From: Amblyomma americanum
Lineage: Eukaryota > Arthropoda > Arachnida > Ixodida > Ixodidae
Reading direction: 5' to 3'
Assembly (NCBI RefSeq): GCF_052857255.1
Contig: NC_135505.1
Location: 60,679,149 to 60,743,148, forward strand
Length of the DNA: 64,000 nt
The notes beneath the pieces were generated by a model, which worked only from the letters and a program-made list of their open reading frames with translations, had not been told where the DNA came from and ran no database searches. Below are positions 58,501 to 64,000 of this stretch, piece after piece. A program made the position numbers and the translations under genes. Numbering within the stretch: the stretch's first letter is position 1; each line of letters begins with the position of its first letter.

Positions 58501-59357
58501 TACCTGAGCAGCCTTTCCGACTTGATCGTTTGGCTCAGGAGTTTAGACCTTGGCACGCACAGTTGGAGCAGGGCATCTGTTGAAGTTAGCGACCAGCGAC
58601 TTCTTTTTTTTCTTGTCGAATTGATGCCTTGTATGCACATTGCGCGCTGAGCCAGGCATCGTGCATTTCTCGCGCGGCATGGTCCGACACAAAAGCGTCT
58701 CGTCTTCCCGGAGCTCGGGAGCGCCTCGCAGACGCTGCTTGCCAGCTCCACCAATCGGATGACGACCTGCTGTCACGTGCACCACGGCAGCCAATAGGAT
58801 TTTAAATACCGCCTTTTTTTTGCTTTTTTCTCTGCAACGAACTGGCGAAAGGAAGCAGCAGAGGTGGGAAATCGAGGACGAAAGGTGGCTTTTTCAAATG
58901 AAATCAGGATGGCTATGGTGCCGCGCATCAAACGGGAGCTACACATTACAGAATTCTGCTGTCTCGGCGCTGATTTTAGCTCAGATCCGGGCGACATGGA
59001 TTATACAAATTGGTGTTATGACTAAAATACTGGTCTTAGAGATGAGAAATTCAGCAGATAGGTATTTAGATAGGTGATAGATAGGTCTGATGCAGATAGG
59101 TGATAGATAGCTGCTGATTTCGAAAATAACATTTTCTAAAAACTGATTTTTTTTTGCGGATTTTCGGCCCAAGAGAGCAGTGTCCCCCTTAAGTGAATAT
59201 TTTGCATTTCTTTGTGTTGCAGGTGCGAAACTTGCATAGCTGCATAAAGGTGGCTGAAGACTTTGTCTCTCCAGAAAACATTGCTCACTGCTTCAGCTTG
59301 ACCAATGAATTCCGTCAGCTGTCCGACACCCACACAAACCACGAGGACAAGCTTCAG
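28423..59357 (+). CDS. KDM3: KDM3/JMJD1-type JmjC lysine demethylase (12 exons, both ends missing)
   Basis: Nuclear Fe(II)/2-oxoglutarate-dependent demethylase of histone H3K9me1/2. I see twelve exons with GT-AG borders and matching phases: 28423-28555, 28616-28851, 28921-30653, 35399-35579, 35646-36019, 36077-36315, 38254-38850, 47675-48068, 48715-48834, 48973-49112, 55139-55315 and 59223-59357, about 1,486 codons. In order they encode a Ser/Pro/Gln-rich disordered region, the KDM3-specific cysteine region (PKCRECR), a C2HC4 zinc finger (CDVC...HWVCHKCG...CIDC), an LRELL nuclear-receptor box, and the JmjC domain with metal ligands HLD (exon 9) and the APHQ histidine (exon 11). The C-terminus stops at [10 protein letters not shown]; family members continue about 25 residues more, so a last exon is missing. 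The conserved N-terminal part of the family is also not seen. Neighbouring introns are 60 bp to 8.8 kb, the long ones full of transposons. The family call is secure; the paralog (3A, 3B or a single arthropod KDM3) is not resolved. Confidence 0.95.
28616..28851 (+). CDS. KDM3: KDM3 exon b (disordered region)
   Basis: The acceptor is CAGCAG|GTG and the donor AG|GTATGC. It joins the previous exon in phase 0 and the next one as AG|T (serine). The segment is Ser/Pro/Gln-rich and lacks a recognisable domain. Confidence 0.8.
28921..30653 (+). CDS. KDM3: KDM3 exon c, large Ser/Pro/Gln-rich exon
   Basis: This 1,733-bp exon follows the acceptor TTGTTTCAG and ends CAAG|GTAATG. It encodes about 577 low-complexity residues: Ser/Pro/Gln-rich stretches, repeated QQ(Q) blocks near 29885-29970, a SSSS run near 30175, and a Lys/Glu-rich, highly charged C-terminal part with a [11 protein letters not shown]-hook-like motif near 30575. 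That motif would suit DNA contact, though this is an inference. KDM3 proteins usually have a long poorly conserved region before the zinc finger. Confidence 0.88.
31113..31249. repeat. 137-bp unit, tandem copy 1
   Basis: Begins TTGATTCTAGGTTTAACGTC and contains CTGTTCAGAGTGCAGTGATT and AAGATAAAGTATCGCC. The next copy starts directly at 31250 but is split by an inserted TIR element; a diverged piece of the same repeat is at about 36403-36460 (plus). Confidence 0.8.
31250..32869. repeat. 137-bp unit, tandem copy 2, split by a TIR element
   Basis: The first 46 bp (31250-31295) match the start of copy 1. The remaining roughly 91 bp (32779-32869) match its end. The junction falls at CAGACTT|ACTGTTC. 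Confidence 0.8.
31296..32778. mobile_element. TIR element of 1.48 kb (TACC..CTACACGGGC ends)
   Basis: The left end is TACCTGTACTACACGGGC and the reversed right end is TACCCCTGCTACACGGGC. The insert is absent from tandem copy 1, which defines its borders independently. It carries CATTCGG-type palindromes near the right end and has no transposase. Superfamily not identified; target duplication at most 2-3 bp and ambiguous. Confidence 0.72.
32870..35398. other. KDM3 intron, remaining part
   Basis: No gene or full repeat recognised. It has good polypyrimidine tracts and ends at the exon d acceptor. Confidence 0.5.
35399..35579 (+). CDS. KDM3: KDM3 exon d (cysteine-rich entry to the zinc finger region)
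   Basis: The acceptor is TTTTCTTCAG and the donor AA|GTGAGT. The exon encodes the conserved KDM3 stretch with [20 protein letters not shown] followed by [10 protein letters not shown], closely matching the segment before the zinc finger in vertebrate KDM3A/B. Confidence 0.93.
35646..36019 (+). CDS. KDM3: KDM3 exon e (C2HC4 zinc finger)
   Basis: The acceptor is TGTTTTCAG and the donor AAAG|GTGAGC. It encodes [24 protein letters not shown] and [11 protein letters not shown], giving the full C2HC4 set of zinc ligands needed for demethylase activity in this family. Confidence 0.95.
36077..36315 (+). CDS. KDM3: KDM3 exon f (after the zinc finger)
   Basis: The upstream intron is only 57 bp (donor GTGAGC, acceptor CTCCTTGCAG). 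The exon encodes the conserved [20 protein letters not shown] segment and a Cys-rich NCCCSKQ motif, and leaves in phase 0 at AAG|GTGAGT. Confidence 0.92.
36587..38197. mobile_element. MITE-like element in KDM3 intron (pogo/Tigger-type ends)
   Basis: The ends are CAGTAAATCCTTGTTGTAAT and, reversed, CAGTAAACCTTCGTTATAAC, each flanked by TA. It is 1,611 bp with no recognisable transposase. The CAG start and TA duplication suit the pogo/Tigger group. It ends 56 bp before KDM3 exon g. Confidence 0.78.
38254..38850 (+). CDS. KDM3: KDM3 exon g (LXXLL box and pre-JmjC region)
   Basis: The acceptor is TTTTTTTCTTGCAG and the donor CAG|GTGTGT. It carries an acidic/serine region, an LRELL motif (LXXLL nuclear-receptor box type) followed by IRPT, and the conserved [10 protein letters not shown] segment just before the JmjC domain. 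The preceding intron contains a 1.6-kb MITE-like element. Confidence 0.92.
38851..40256. other. KDM3 intron, 5' part of the 8.8-kb intron
   Basis: Contains a one-ended MITE relative (CCGTATTTACTCGAATGTAA at about 39949); otherwise nothing identified. Confidence 0.5.
40257..41300 (-). mobile_element. LINE 3' fragment with (GGAT)n tail
   Basis: The minus frame at about 41240-40940 gives [20 protein letters not shown] and [20 protein letters not shown]. The frame at 40637-40359 gives [20 protein letters not shown] and a C-terminal [17 protein letters not shown]. The CxxC...H...C finger after the reverse transcriptase is typical of a LINE family abundant in ticks. The 3' end is a run of about ten ATGG/CCAT units (40257-40298). 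Confidence 0.75.
41301..41984. repeat. GTAACG-rich low-complexity repeat and unassigned intron
   Basis: 41340-41500 consists of diverged TAATG/GTAAC(G) words in both orientations, the look of a small palindromic transposon; the rest is plain intron. Confidence 0.4.
41985..42350 (-). pseudogene. pogo/Tigger transposase C-terminal remnant
   Basis: Minus reading, across shifts, gives [20 protein letters not shown], then FREAGF. In other frames it gives a [20 protein letters not shown] acidic stretch and an Asp/Glu-rich end. This matches the segment after the DDE domain in Tigger-like proteins (CWxxVxxxTIxNCFxxAGF and an acidic tail). The catalytic part is not found. Confidence 0.6.
42355..43075. 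repeat. Tandem array, about 6 units of about 121 bp
   Basis: A CCAAAATCGATGTCCAACC-like phrase recurs with GATGT at 42418, 42536, 42657, 42778, 42899 and 43020: spacing 118 then 121 four times. Each unit also repeats CTACGGCGAACACGATGA and CCAAATTTGGCCCAC. Long minus-strand open frames here arise from the repeat. It lies in a KDM3 intron. Confidence 0.92.
43185..46795 (-). mobile_element. LINE (CR1/Jockey-like), nearly complete but decayed
   Basis: Read on minus from 46795: an ORF1-like protein ([16 protein letters not shown], coiled/RRM-like) runs into an endonuclease region ([29 protein letters not shown]); SDHKVV follows near 45650. Reverse transcriptase blocks are [20 protein letters not shown] (near 44400), [11 protein letters not shown] (44200) and a C-terminal [14 protein letters not shown] (43950). 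The 3' end is (AAATA)n-like at about 43185. Stops and shifts break it into several frames. Opposite in orientation to KDM3. Confidence 0.85.
46797..46900 (-). pseudogene. THAP-domain N-terminal fragment
   Basis: The ATG at 46900 starts [13 protein letters not shown], followed by TLFAIPSGK. This is the start of a THAP zinc finger (M-P-x-C-C-x(3)-C-x-N-R, with the C2CH Trp/His half missing). It is cut at about 46797, where the LINE begins. Source unknown: host THAP gene copy or THAP-containing transposon. Confidence 0.6.
47270..47394 (-). repeat. Terminal piece of a pogo/Tigger-like element
   Basis: Reversed, it starts CAGTCGAGCCCACATATAAC next to TA, a Tigger-type terminus. It may be the 5' end of the element whose transposase C-terminus remains at 41985-42350 on the same strand. 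Confidence 0.5.
47675..48068 (+). CDS. KDM3: KDM3 exon h (JmjC domain, N-terminal part)
   Basis: The acceptor is TTTTTTTCTTTGCAG and the donor TATG|GTGCGT. It encodes [40 protein letters not shown] and [14 protein letters not shown], all hallmark JmjC stretches of the KDM3 family. It lies after an 8.8-kb transposon-rich intron. Confidence 0.96.
48715..48834 (+). CDS. KDM3: KDM3 exon i (JmjC metal-binding HxD)
   Basis: The acceptor is GCTTTGGCAG and the donor AATG|GTATGT. It encodes [20 protein letters not shown]; His and Asp of HLD are the first two Fe(II) ligands, so this part of the catalytic site is intact. Confidence 0.95.
48973..49112 (+). CDS. KDM3: KDM3 exon j (JmjC domain, middle)
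   Basis: The acceptor is TGTTTGCAG and the donor AACAAG|GTGAGC. It encodes [19 protein letters not shown], matching the PGALWHIY motif of KDM3 proteins. The following 6-kb intron holds a 1.1-kb MITE, SINEs and a Penelope fragment. Confidence 0.95.
49290..50384. mobile_element. MITE, 1.1 kb, CAGTAAAAGCTCGTTAATT ends
   Basis: The left end is CAGTAAAAGCTCGTTAATTT and the reversed right end is CAGTAAAAGCTCGTTAATTC, flanked by TA on both sides. Pogo/Tigger-type, no transposase. It sits within one copy of a tandemly repeated segment (see findings). Confidence 0.85.
51195..51510 (+). repeat. tRNA-derived SINE, second family, copy 1
   Basis: Head CACTGGTGCAGCGGTTAAGG and GATGGCAGGTGCTGCCACCA, then AAGGTCACGTGACCTAGGTT. 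It matches 53965-54260 over most of its length. Confidence 0.6.
51865..52136 (-). repeat. tRNA-derived SINE, third family, copy 1
   Basis: Reversed, it starts with GTGGTAGAGCATCCGCCTCG and GGGTTCGGTCCCCCAGTGCC (A and B boxes), then TACAAGATTTCCCCCAGCC and AAACCGTTGCCTTGACGG. The second copy follows directly. Confidence 0.8.
52137..52396 (-). repeat. tRNA-derived SINE, third family, copy 2 (adjacent, same strand)
   Basis: The same order of blocks as copy 1, beginning GTGGTAGAGCATCTGCCTCG with GGGTTTGATCCCCAGTGCC. The two copies stand head to tail with almost no spacer. Confidence 0.8.
52440..53330 (+). mobile_element. Penelope-like element, GIY-YIG endonuclease and 3' end
   Basis: The plus frame gives [16 protein letters not shown], then [20 protein letters not shown] (the YIG part of GIY-YIG) and, after a TGA where an Arg codon is expected (52638-52640, likely CGA to TGA), [27 protein letters not shown] and EIIEAFLI. 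The usual GIY tripeptide is not kept (VICQ). The reverse transcriptase is missing. The downstream AT-rich tail ends with an AATAAAAG signal near 53240 and TTTCTTGTCCCTGTCCCG. Confidence 0.75.
53858..53915 (+). repeat. tRNA-SINE 3' tip (Ruka-like)
   Basis: TTTGGGACATTAAACCCCCG followed by TAACCAAACC is the 3' end of the SINE family seen complete elsewhere. Confidence 0.5.
53965..54260 (+). repeat. tRNA-derived SINE, second family, copy 2
   Basis: Head GGGGTACCGCAGTTAAGCGA and GATAGCAGGTGCTCCCAGTG, then GGCAGGTTGTGATGGCACCG and AAGGTCACGTCACCTGTGTT, parallel to 51195-51510. Confidence 0.6.
54262..55138. other. KDM3 intron before exon k, nothing recognised
   Basis: Unique-looking AT-rich DNA with no domain or repeat family that I can name. 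Confidence 0.5.
55139..55315 (+). CDS. KDM3: KDM3 exon k (JmjC distal histidine)
   Basis: The acceptor is CATGGTGCAG and the donor CACCAG|GTGAAT. It encodes [13 protein letters not shown] and [11 protein letters not shown]; the histidine of APHQ (about 55310) is the third Fe(II) ligand. Confidence 0.95.
55603..55620 (+). repeat. G18 run in KDM3 intron
   Basis: Eighteen consecutive G followed by AGGGAAGGGG; possible G-quadruplex on the transcribed RNA of KDM3. Confidence 0.9.
55868..56015 (-). pseudogene. pogo/Tigger-type N-terminal HTH remnant
   Basis: Minus reading gives [20 protein letters not shown], then [12 protein letters not shown]. This is the BrkDBD/psq-like helix-turn-helix seen at the start of many Tigger-like proteins (xYAxExGNRAAxRxFxVDEKxVRxWR). 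Nothing else of the protein is readable with confidence. Confidence 0.5.
56770..58690 (-). pseudogene. Mutator-like transposase relic
   Basis: Family recognised from tick genomes as a Mutator-like transposase domain protein. Pieces in order on minus: a short Cys/Arg N-terminus [14 protein letters not shown] (58678), [20 protein letters not shown] (57860), [20 protein letters not shown] and [11 protein letters not shown] (57620-57480), [20 protein letters not shown] (57000) and a Lys/Arg/Glu-rich tail (56900-56770). Frameshifts and stops separate them, and the Cys-rich middle and catalytic residues cannot be verified. It lies in the KDM3 intron before exon l, antisense. Confidence 0.7.
59223..59357 (+). 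CDS. KDM3: KDM3 exon l (end of JmjC domain; not the last coding exon)
   Basis: The acceptor is GTGTTGCAG and the donor CTTCAG|GTGAGT. It encodes [20 protein letters not shown] and [10 protein letters not shown]. Homologs continue with about 25 residues (an NIIYHAVKDAV-type end). I found no such exon up to 64000, so the gene probably runs past the window. Confidence 0.94.
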
Positions 59358-59394
59358 GTGAGTTACTATGTTTGTTTCCTGCTTCCAAATGTTT

Positions 59395-59626
59395 ATGTTT
59401 ATGACGGTTTAACGTCCCGAAGGGACTCAGGTTATGAGGGACACCGTAGTGAAGGGCTCCGGAAATTTCGACCACCTGGGGTTCTTTAACATGCACTGAC
59501 ATCGCACAGTACACAGGCCTCTAGAATTTTGCCTCCATCGAAATTCGACCGCCGCGGCCGGGATCGAACCCACGTCTTTCGGGCCAGCAGCCGAGCGCCA
59601 TAACCACTCAGGCACCACGGAGGCCC
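59395..59626 (-). repeat. Full-length tRNA-derived SINE (Ruka-like)
   Basis: Reversed: GGTGCCTGAGTGGTTATGGC and GGGTTCGATCCCGGCCG form the tRNA-like head; GAGGCAAAATTCTAGAGGCC and GATGTCAGTGCATGTTAAAG follow; the end is TTCGGGACGTTAAACCGTCA. It begins 37 bp after KDM3 exon l, antisense. Confidence 0.88.
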
Positions 59627-59753
59627 TACTTCCAAATCATCCACACACATGTTGAGGAATGGAATAACTGAAACCATTTGGTTAATGGTCATCAACAGAC
59701 ATGTTTCAATGGAGGTGAAGTGCAAAAATGCCCTTGTGCTAACCCTGTAGGGC

Positions 59754-59813
59754 TGAAGCAGTGTTGTGGACTATGAGACTGTGGCATACCTCATAATCCA
59801 CAACACTGCTTTG
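59754..59813 (+). other. Near-perfect 22-bp hairpin
   Basis: AAGCAGTGTTGTGGACTATG starts the left arm (59756-59777); the right arm (59790-59811) pairs at 21 of 22 positions (one C-A mismatch), plus two G-U pairs outside; the loop is 12 nt. It could be a pre-miRNA-like structure or a small palindrome left by a transposon. Confidence 0.8.
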
Positions 59814-60869
59814 TCTGTGAAAATTCATTAGCCGTTCCTCAGGTCGCACTTTCCTGCAGTGTGGAAAACTTAAGTTGCAGATTCCTAATTGCTACAGGTT
59901 GTTTTGGGTACATGTATGTGTCGGGAATGAACTGAGTTATGAACGTAAGCATATGCCTAATACGTAGTTAAGCGCACTCGCTTAGGGCAGCAATTGGTTG
60001 CCACAAAGTCTTAAACTGCTGATACATCAGTTTTGTACAGCATAGATGAATGCTGTTAGTGCACCTTAGGGACCGGGATGCCAGCCCTGTCAAGGAAACA
60101 CCCAAACCTGTTCGCTAGGTTTGTAGAAGCAGGCATACTTGTTTAGTTACATTCAACGACTATAAACTCTAGAATGTCCGGAAAATCTGTTGTCGACTGT
60201 AGTTTACAAGCTTTATACTGACTTGCCCAGAAGCTTGGTTAGAACTGACTGCTTTCATTTTCACTGTGTTCATGACGCCTAATTTTTGCTTTGCATTGCT
60301 TGCAGGCCCACAAGTAGTACTTTTTATTTTGTGCTGGACCTTGTGAATAATAGAGCTCAAGTTATGAAGGCTAAACTACACCTTAATTTTAGAACAGAAT
60401 AAAAGGGCGGAGAAGGTAGAAGGGGAGAGAAGCGTTGCTTTCATTTGTAGAAATTAGGCGCAAGTGAACATGGAAGAGCATTGGCAGATTTGATGCCAAG
60501 AAACAAATGAAGCATGCCACTGAACAGCTATCGGTGCTTTTTCTGCATACATGGTGTGTAGAAAGGGCCAATTGTTACGGTTATGGTGATTATGCGATTA
60601 GGCAATTATGGTTCAAAATAGAACTAGACTTCAGAGCAAGCATATATGTTCAAAAATAAGGTCGTGCTTTGGAGGTGGCTTGCTTCAATACGGGAATTTT
60701 TTTCAAGTGGGTTTTACCAAGGTGTAACTATGCTTATTGTCTAAGACCCTTTTGAGAAAATACATGAGATCGAAACCACTATACTGAAAGCACTACACCC
60801 CAGAAAGACTGTGAAACCTCCGATAAGAAACCATGCGTATTATAACAAGGGCCACAACACAAAAGTAAA

Positions 60870-61095
60870 CAGCTGCCACGGTGGCTCAGTGGTTATGGCG
60901 CTCGGCTGCTGACCCGAAAGACACGGTTTTGATCCTGGCTGCGGTGGTTGAATTTTGATGGAGGCAAAATTTTAGAGGCTCGTGTACTGTGCGACGTTGG
61001 TGCACGTTAACCTCAGGCAGTTCCGGAACTCTTCATTATGGCGTCCCTGATATCCAAAGTCTCTTCGGGACGTTAAACACCCATAAACCAAACAA
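60870..61095 (+). repeat. Full-length tRNA-derived SINE (Ruka-like)
   Basis: Head GGTGGCTCAGTGGTTATGGC, middle GGAGGCAAAATTTTAGAGGC and GGTGCACGTTAACC, end CTTCGGGACGTTAAACACCC. Confidence 0.85.
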
Positions 61096-62157
61096 AAGCA
61101 AACGTCATGATTGTGCTGGGTAGTGGGCCACTTTGGTATAAGCAGCAACAAGAAGAGTTGCTGTGTGTACTGAGCCGTTCAGTTCTTTTACCAAGGTTTG
61201 GGCATATGCAAATGGGATAAATGCGGCACGCTACCTTTGAACACAAGCAGCTCATTGCATGCAACACCGATTTGGACACGGTAGCAAGAGCCGCGGGCTG
61301 GCTTGGCAGGTGACCAAGACTGCACAAACGCTCATGCCAGCCTTGCCCGTACTACCTCGGATGGCGCGGCAGCCGGCGTTGCACTCGCCACTATGATTGT
61401 CGTCATATTTATGTCTGCCTATGCGCTCTGCATGTGAAAGCTGGGCGGCACCATATTACATACGCGCTCCGATGCGCAGTTTGGCATATGCTTCGCTCAA
61501 CTACTCACGCCCGCAATTCAATTTTTCTGCAGGTTCATTTCTGAGTAGCAATGAAATTTCGTTATACTGAAGCTAAAAATAATGTGCTCTATGGACGCGA
61601 AGTTATGAAAATTGAAGTACTTCGTTATATTGAGAATTTCGTTTCATTGAAGTTCGTTATATGGACATTTAACTGTGTTATGTTTAGGCCATGAACCTTC
61701 ACCTAAAAGGGGCACTGCGGCATTATTTCACTGCTGATTATTCTTGTTAAATCTTTCTTTACCATCGTAAAAATGGCTGCTTTTGATAGGTCTTAAACAG
61801 GATTTTTTCCTGCAAAATATGCGAGGGATAAAAAAATGTAAAATGCATGAAAATGATGGCAAGAAATCGTGCTTTCTGAAGATAGTTATTTTAGCACAAA
61901 TACTTCATGCGAATAATGAAAAACAAGTGCCAAACATACAAAAGAAAGTTCAAAATTAAGAAAATTGTTGACAATATCTTTTTGGCGAAAGAATATTTTA
62001 GGTGGTGCAAAACATTTCAAGTTTGTGTAGGAACTAGCCATAAAAAGTTAAAAAATATAACTCACTCTTTTTGAGCTAGAAAATGTTATTTGACACACAT
62101 AAAAAAAGTGTTTTGAGGATGTCACTTGGAGAAAAAGTTTTAGAAAGTATTATGTAG
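61096..62157. other. KDM3 3' intron or flank; diverged TIR-like words only
   Basis: 61550-61680 has TTCGTTATACTGAAG and TTCGTTATATGGACATTTAA, ends of a Tigger-type non-autonomous element without its partner end. Confidence 0.45.
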
Positions 62158-62159
62158 TA

Positions 62160-63948
62160 CAGTAAAAGCTGGTTAACTCGGACTTCACGGGACCGGGAAA
62201 AAAGTTTTAATTATCCGATGTTTGAATTATCGAATGGCCTCGAAAAAACTGACAAGAACCATTTGCATTTGCTCGCTTAACGAACCCACTGGCATAATGA
62301 ACCCGCCCACACCCTATTTTTGCCTGAGAATTTGAAAAAAAAGTGAGTTGTTAATGCTGTTAATGCTTAAGTTGTTAATGCTGTTGTTAATAAATCGACC
62401 TTTGAATGACCAGGGCATTTCTGTCAGTTCTCTGAACTACGAATTAATAATGACGCTTTACTAGCCATTGTGTTATTTTTGTTTCCAGTCTTGTCGTGTT
62501 ATGGATTTCGTTTTGCATGACTACATTACAGGTTGGATACTGTTATGCTGTTCGATTAAGTAGTATACATTTCTGCGCACATCATGTTTTTTTATATGGT
62601 GCTCAGAAAGTCTAGTTTTGTTTATTTCAGTTGCAAAGGCCGTGCGCTATTATGAAAAAAAAAATATGAGCAACAATGTTTGCTTGTTTATCTTTTCTGA
62701 ATTTATTTTTTGTGCTGATATGATATTCGTTATTGGACTCAATATTCGAAGTCATTTTTTCTTCATATTCGTATTCGAAAATTTCAGTATTTGCACACCC
62801 CTACAATTAAGCTACTATTTATTCAGTGACGACAAAGAGGACAAATTATTCTTTGTGACCCCTTTCTGAACCGAAATAGTTAATCTGTTTGAGCCTCTCG
62901 TGTTTCCTGACATCAACTGACGCGTAGTGGCTAAGCCTAGCAGCTTTGAAAATCCAGAAGCATTCTGAAAACCTCGCGCATTTAATTGCTAAAATTTTGT
63001 GCTGCGGGCCTCTTCAGACAAAGCAAAAGCTTCATGCGACTTTTGTTTGCCGTGAACATTAGGCACAGTGTAGCAGCAACGACGTGTTCGTGGTGAAACG
63101 AGAGGCCACTTCGGCAGGCATGGCTATGTTGTAGAAGCGGGCGGAAGTCAGACGCGGTGACGTCCTTACTGGTCCGCGCTGAAAGCCCACGTTGGTCGAT
63201 TCCGGCCAGCGGCTGACCGCCGGGCAGACATATTTAGCCCGGCTTGGTCGTTGGTGAAAGGCCGCCCGGCGGCGCCGGTGGCTGGACGGCAGTTTTCCGC
63301 AAGAAAAACGCTCCATGTGGGTCGCTCTTTATCGTGCCATGGGCGATTAGGGCGGACGCAGTCTATTGCCACTCAATCATTGAAACGTGCCATACCAGCA
63401 AACGCCTTTTGCAGCCAATGGTGCTAAAAGCAGGTGTCATGATCGCGGCTGACCGCGTGCTTCCGTTGGCAACTGATGGTAGAAGGATGGACGACACTCA
63501 CAAAGAAAAAAGTTTTTCGCATGTAATTTCTAGCGCCTGTCTGAAGTCGTAACCTTTCATGGGCGTTGGCTGGGACCGCGCTGATAGTACTTATCCATAT
63601 TTCCGAATTAACAAGGCTCGAATTAACGAGTATTTTGTTGCGGGTTTTGGAGGCTGCGGAAATGAGTGTAGGCAGCCGTCACTGCAGCTGCCAACCCCTA
63701 CCCTTCGGCGCCGCCGGCCGCCGCTCCGGTAATGTCGCCATTTAGGTTGTACCCACTCTTCCACGGTTTTTATCTTGTTCCATCTTCTGTCCCCGTTTAG
63801 GATGTGCGCAGCCTCTAACTATGCATAGCTGCTTTTTTTTGCGGGGAGGGGGCACGTGCTGTGTGCCAAGCTGCACAGACGCGGTGGCGCATAGTTCGAA
63901 GTATCCGCAGCGGAACTGCCTCGCTATTGAATTAACGGGCTTTTTTAT
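62160..63948. mobile_element. Pogo/Tigger-type element, degenerate ends
   Basis: The left end CAGTAAAAGCTGGTTAACTC is preceded by TA. The right side ends in GAATTAACGGGCTTTTTTAT, a degraded inverse. Internal blocks (GAATTAACGAG at about 63630, GAATTATCGAATGGC at 62225) repeat the terminal motif. No transposase. The right border is uncertain. Confidence 0.5.
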
Positions 63949-63964
63949 ACATAGATCTCTAGTT

Positions 63965-64000
63965 TAAGTTTAGTTCATGGGGGTTTAATGTCCCAAAGCG
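63965..64000 (-). repeat. tRNA-SINE, cut by the window end
   Basis: TTCATGGGGGTTTAATGTCC is the reversed 3' tip of the Ruka-like SINE; the rest lies outside the window. Confidence 0.6.

Overview
This window is arthropod nuclear DNA, almost certainly from a hard tick. The evidence is one spliced animal gene of the KDM3 family, long AT-rich introns packed with transposable elements, and several tRNA-derived SINE copies of the type known from ixodid ticks. The species cannot be named from sequence alone. There is no bacterial-style operon, CRISPR array or rRNA.

Layout. (1) 1-10.3 kb, minus strand: two adjacent degraded genes. One is a large transposase-like gene (10265-8177; one in-frame stop and one frameshift). 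Downstream of it is an eight-exon gene for a DUF4806-type protein (8041-1461). Its splice phases all agree, but one exon carries a TGA and another exon has a decayed duplicate. (2) 11.1-11.6 kb, minus: two exons of an SGNH-hydrolase-like protein beside a GC-rich stretch. (3) 13.8-25.9 kb: a LINE relic split by a 10.4-kb PIF/Harbinger element that has matching terminal inverted repeats and a TAA target duplication. The element carries an intact Myb/SANT-like gene on the plus strand and a decayed DDE transposase on the minus strand, plus nested SINEs, a LINE 3' end and simple repeats. (4) 28.4-59.4 kb, plus: twelve coding exons of KDM3/JMJD1, a JmjC histone H3K9 demethylase, with every splice phase consistent. 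The 5' end was not found, and the last coding exon should lie beyond position 59357, probably outside the window. (5) The KDM3 introns and 3' flank hold a nested tandem duplication with a TIR element, three MITE-like elements, two long LINE fragments, a 121-bp tandem array, pogo/Tigger, THAP, Penelope and Mutator-like remnants, and four SINE families.

The only clear host function is chromatin regulation by KDM3. Almost everything else is transposon biology. The least ordinary items are the large Harbinger element with one intact and one broken gene inserted at a LINE endonuclease motif, the transposase/DUF4806 gene pair with duplicated exons, and the tandem duplications interrupted by TIR elements.
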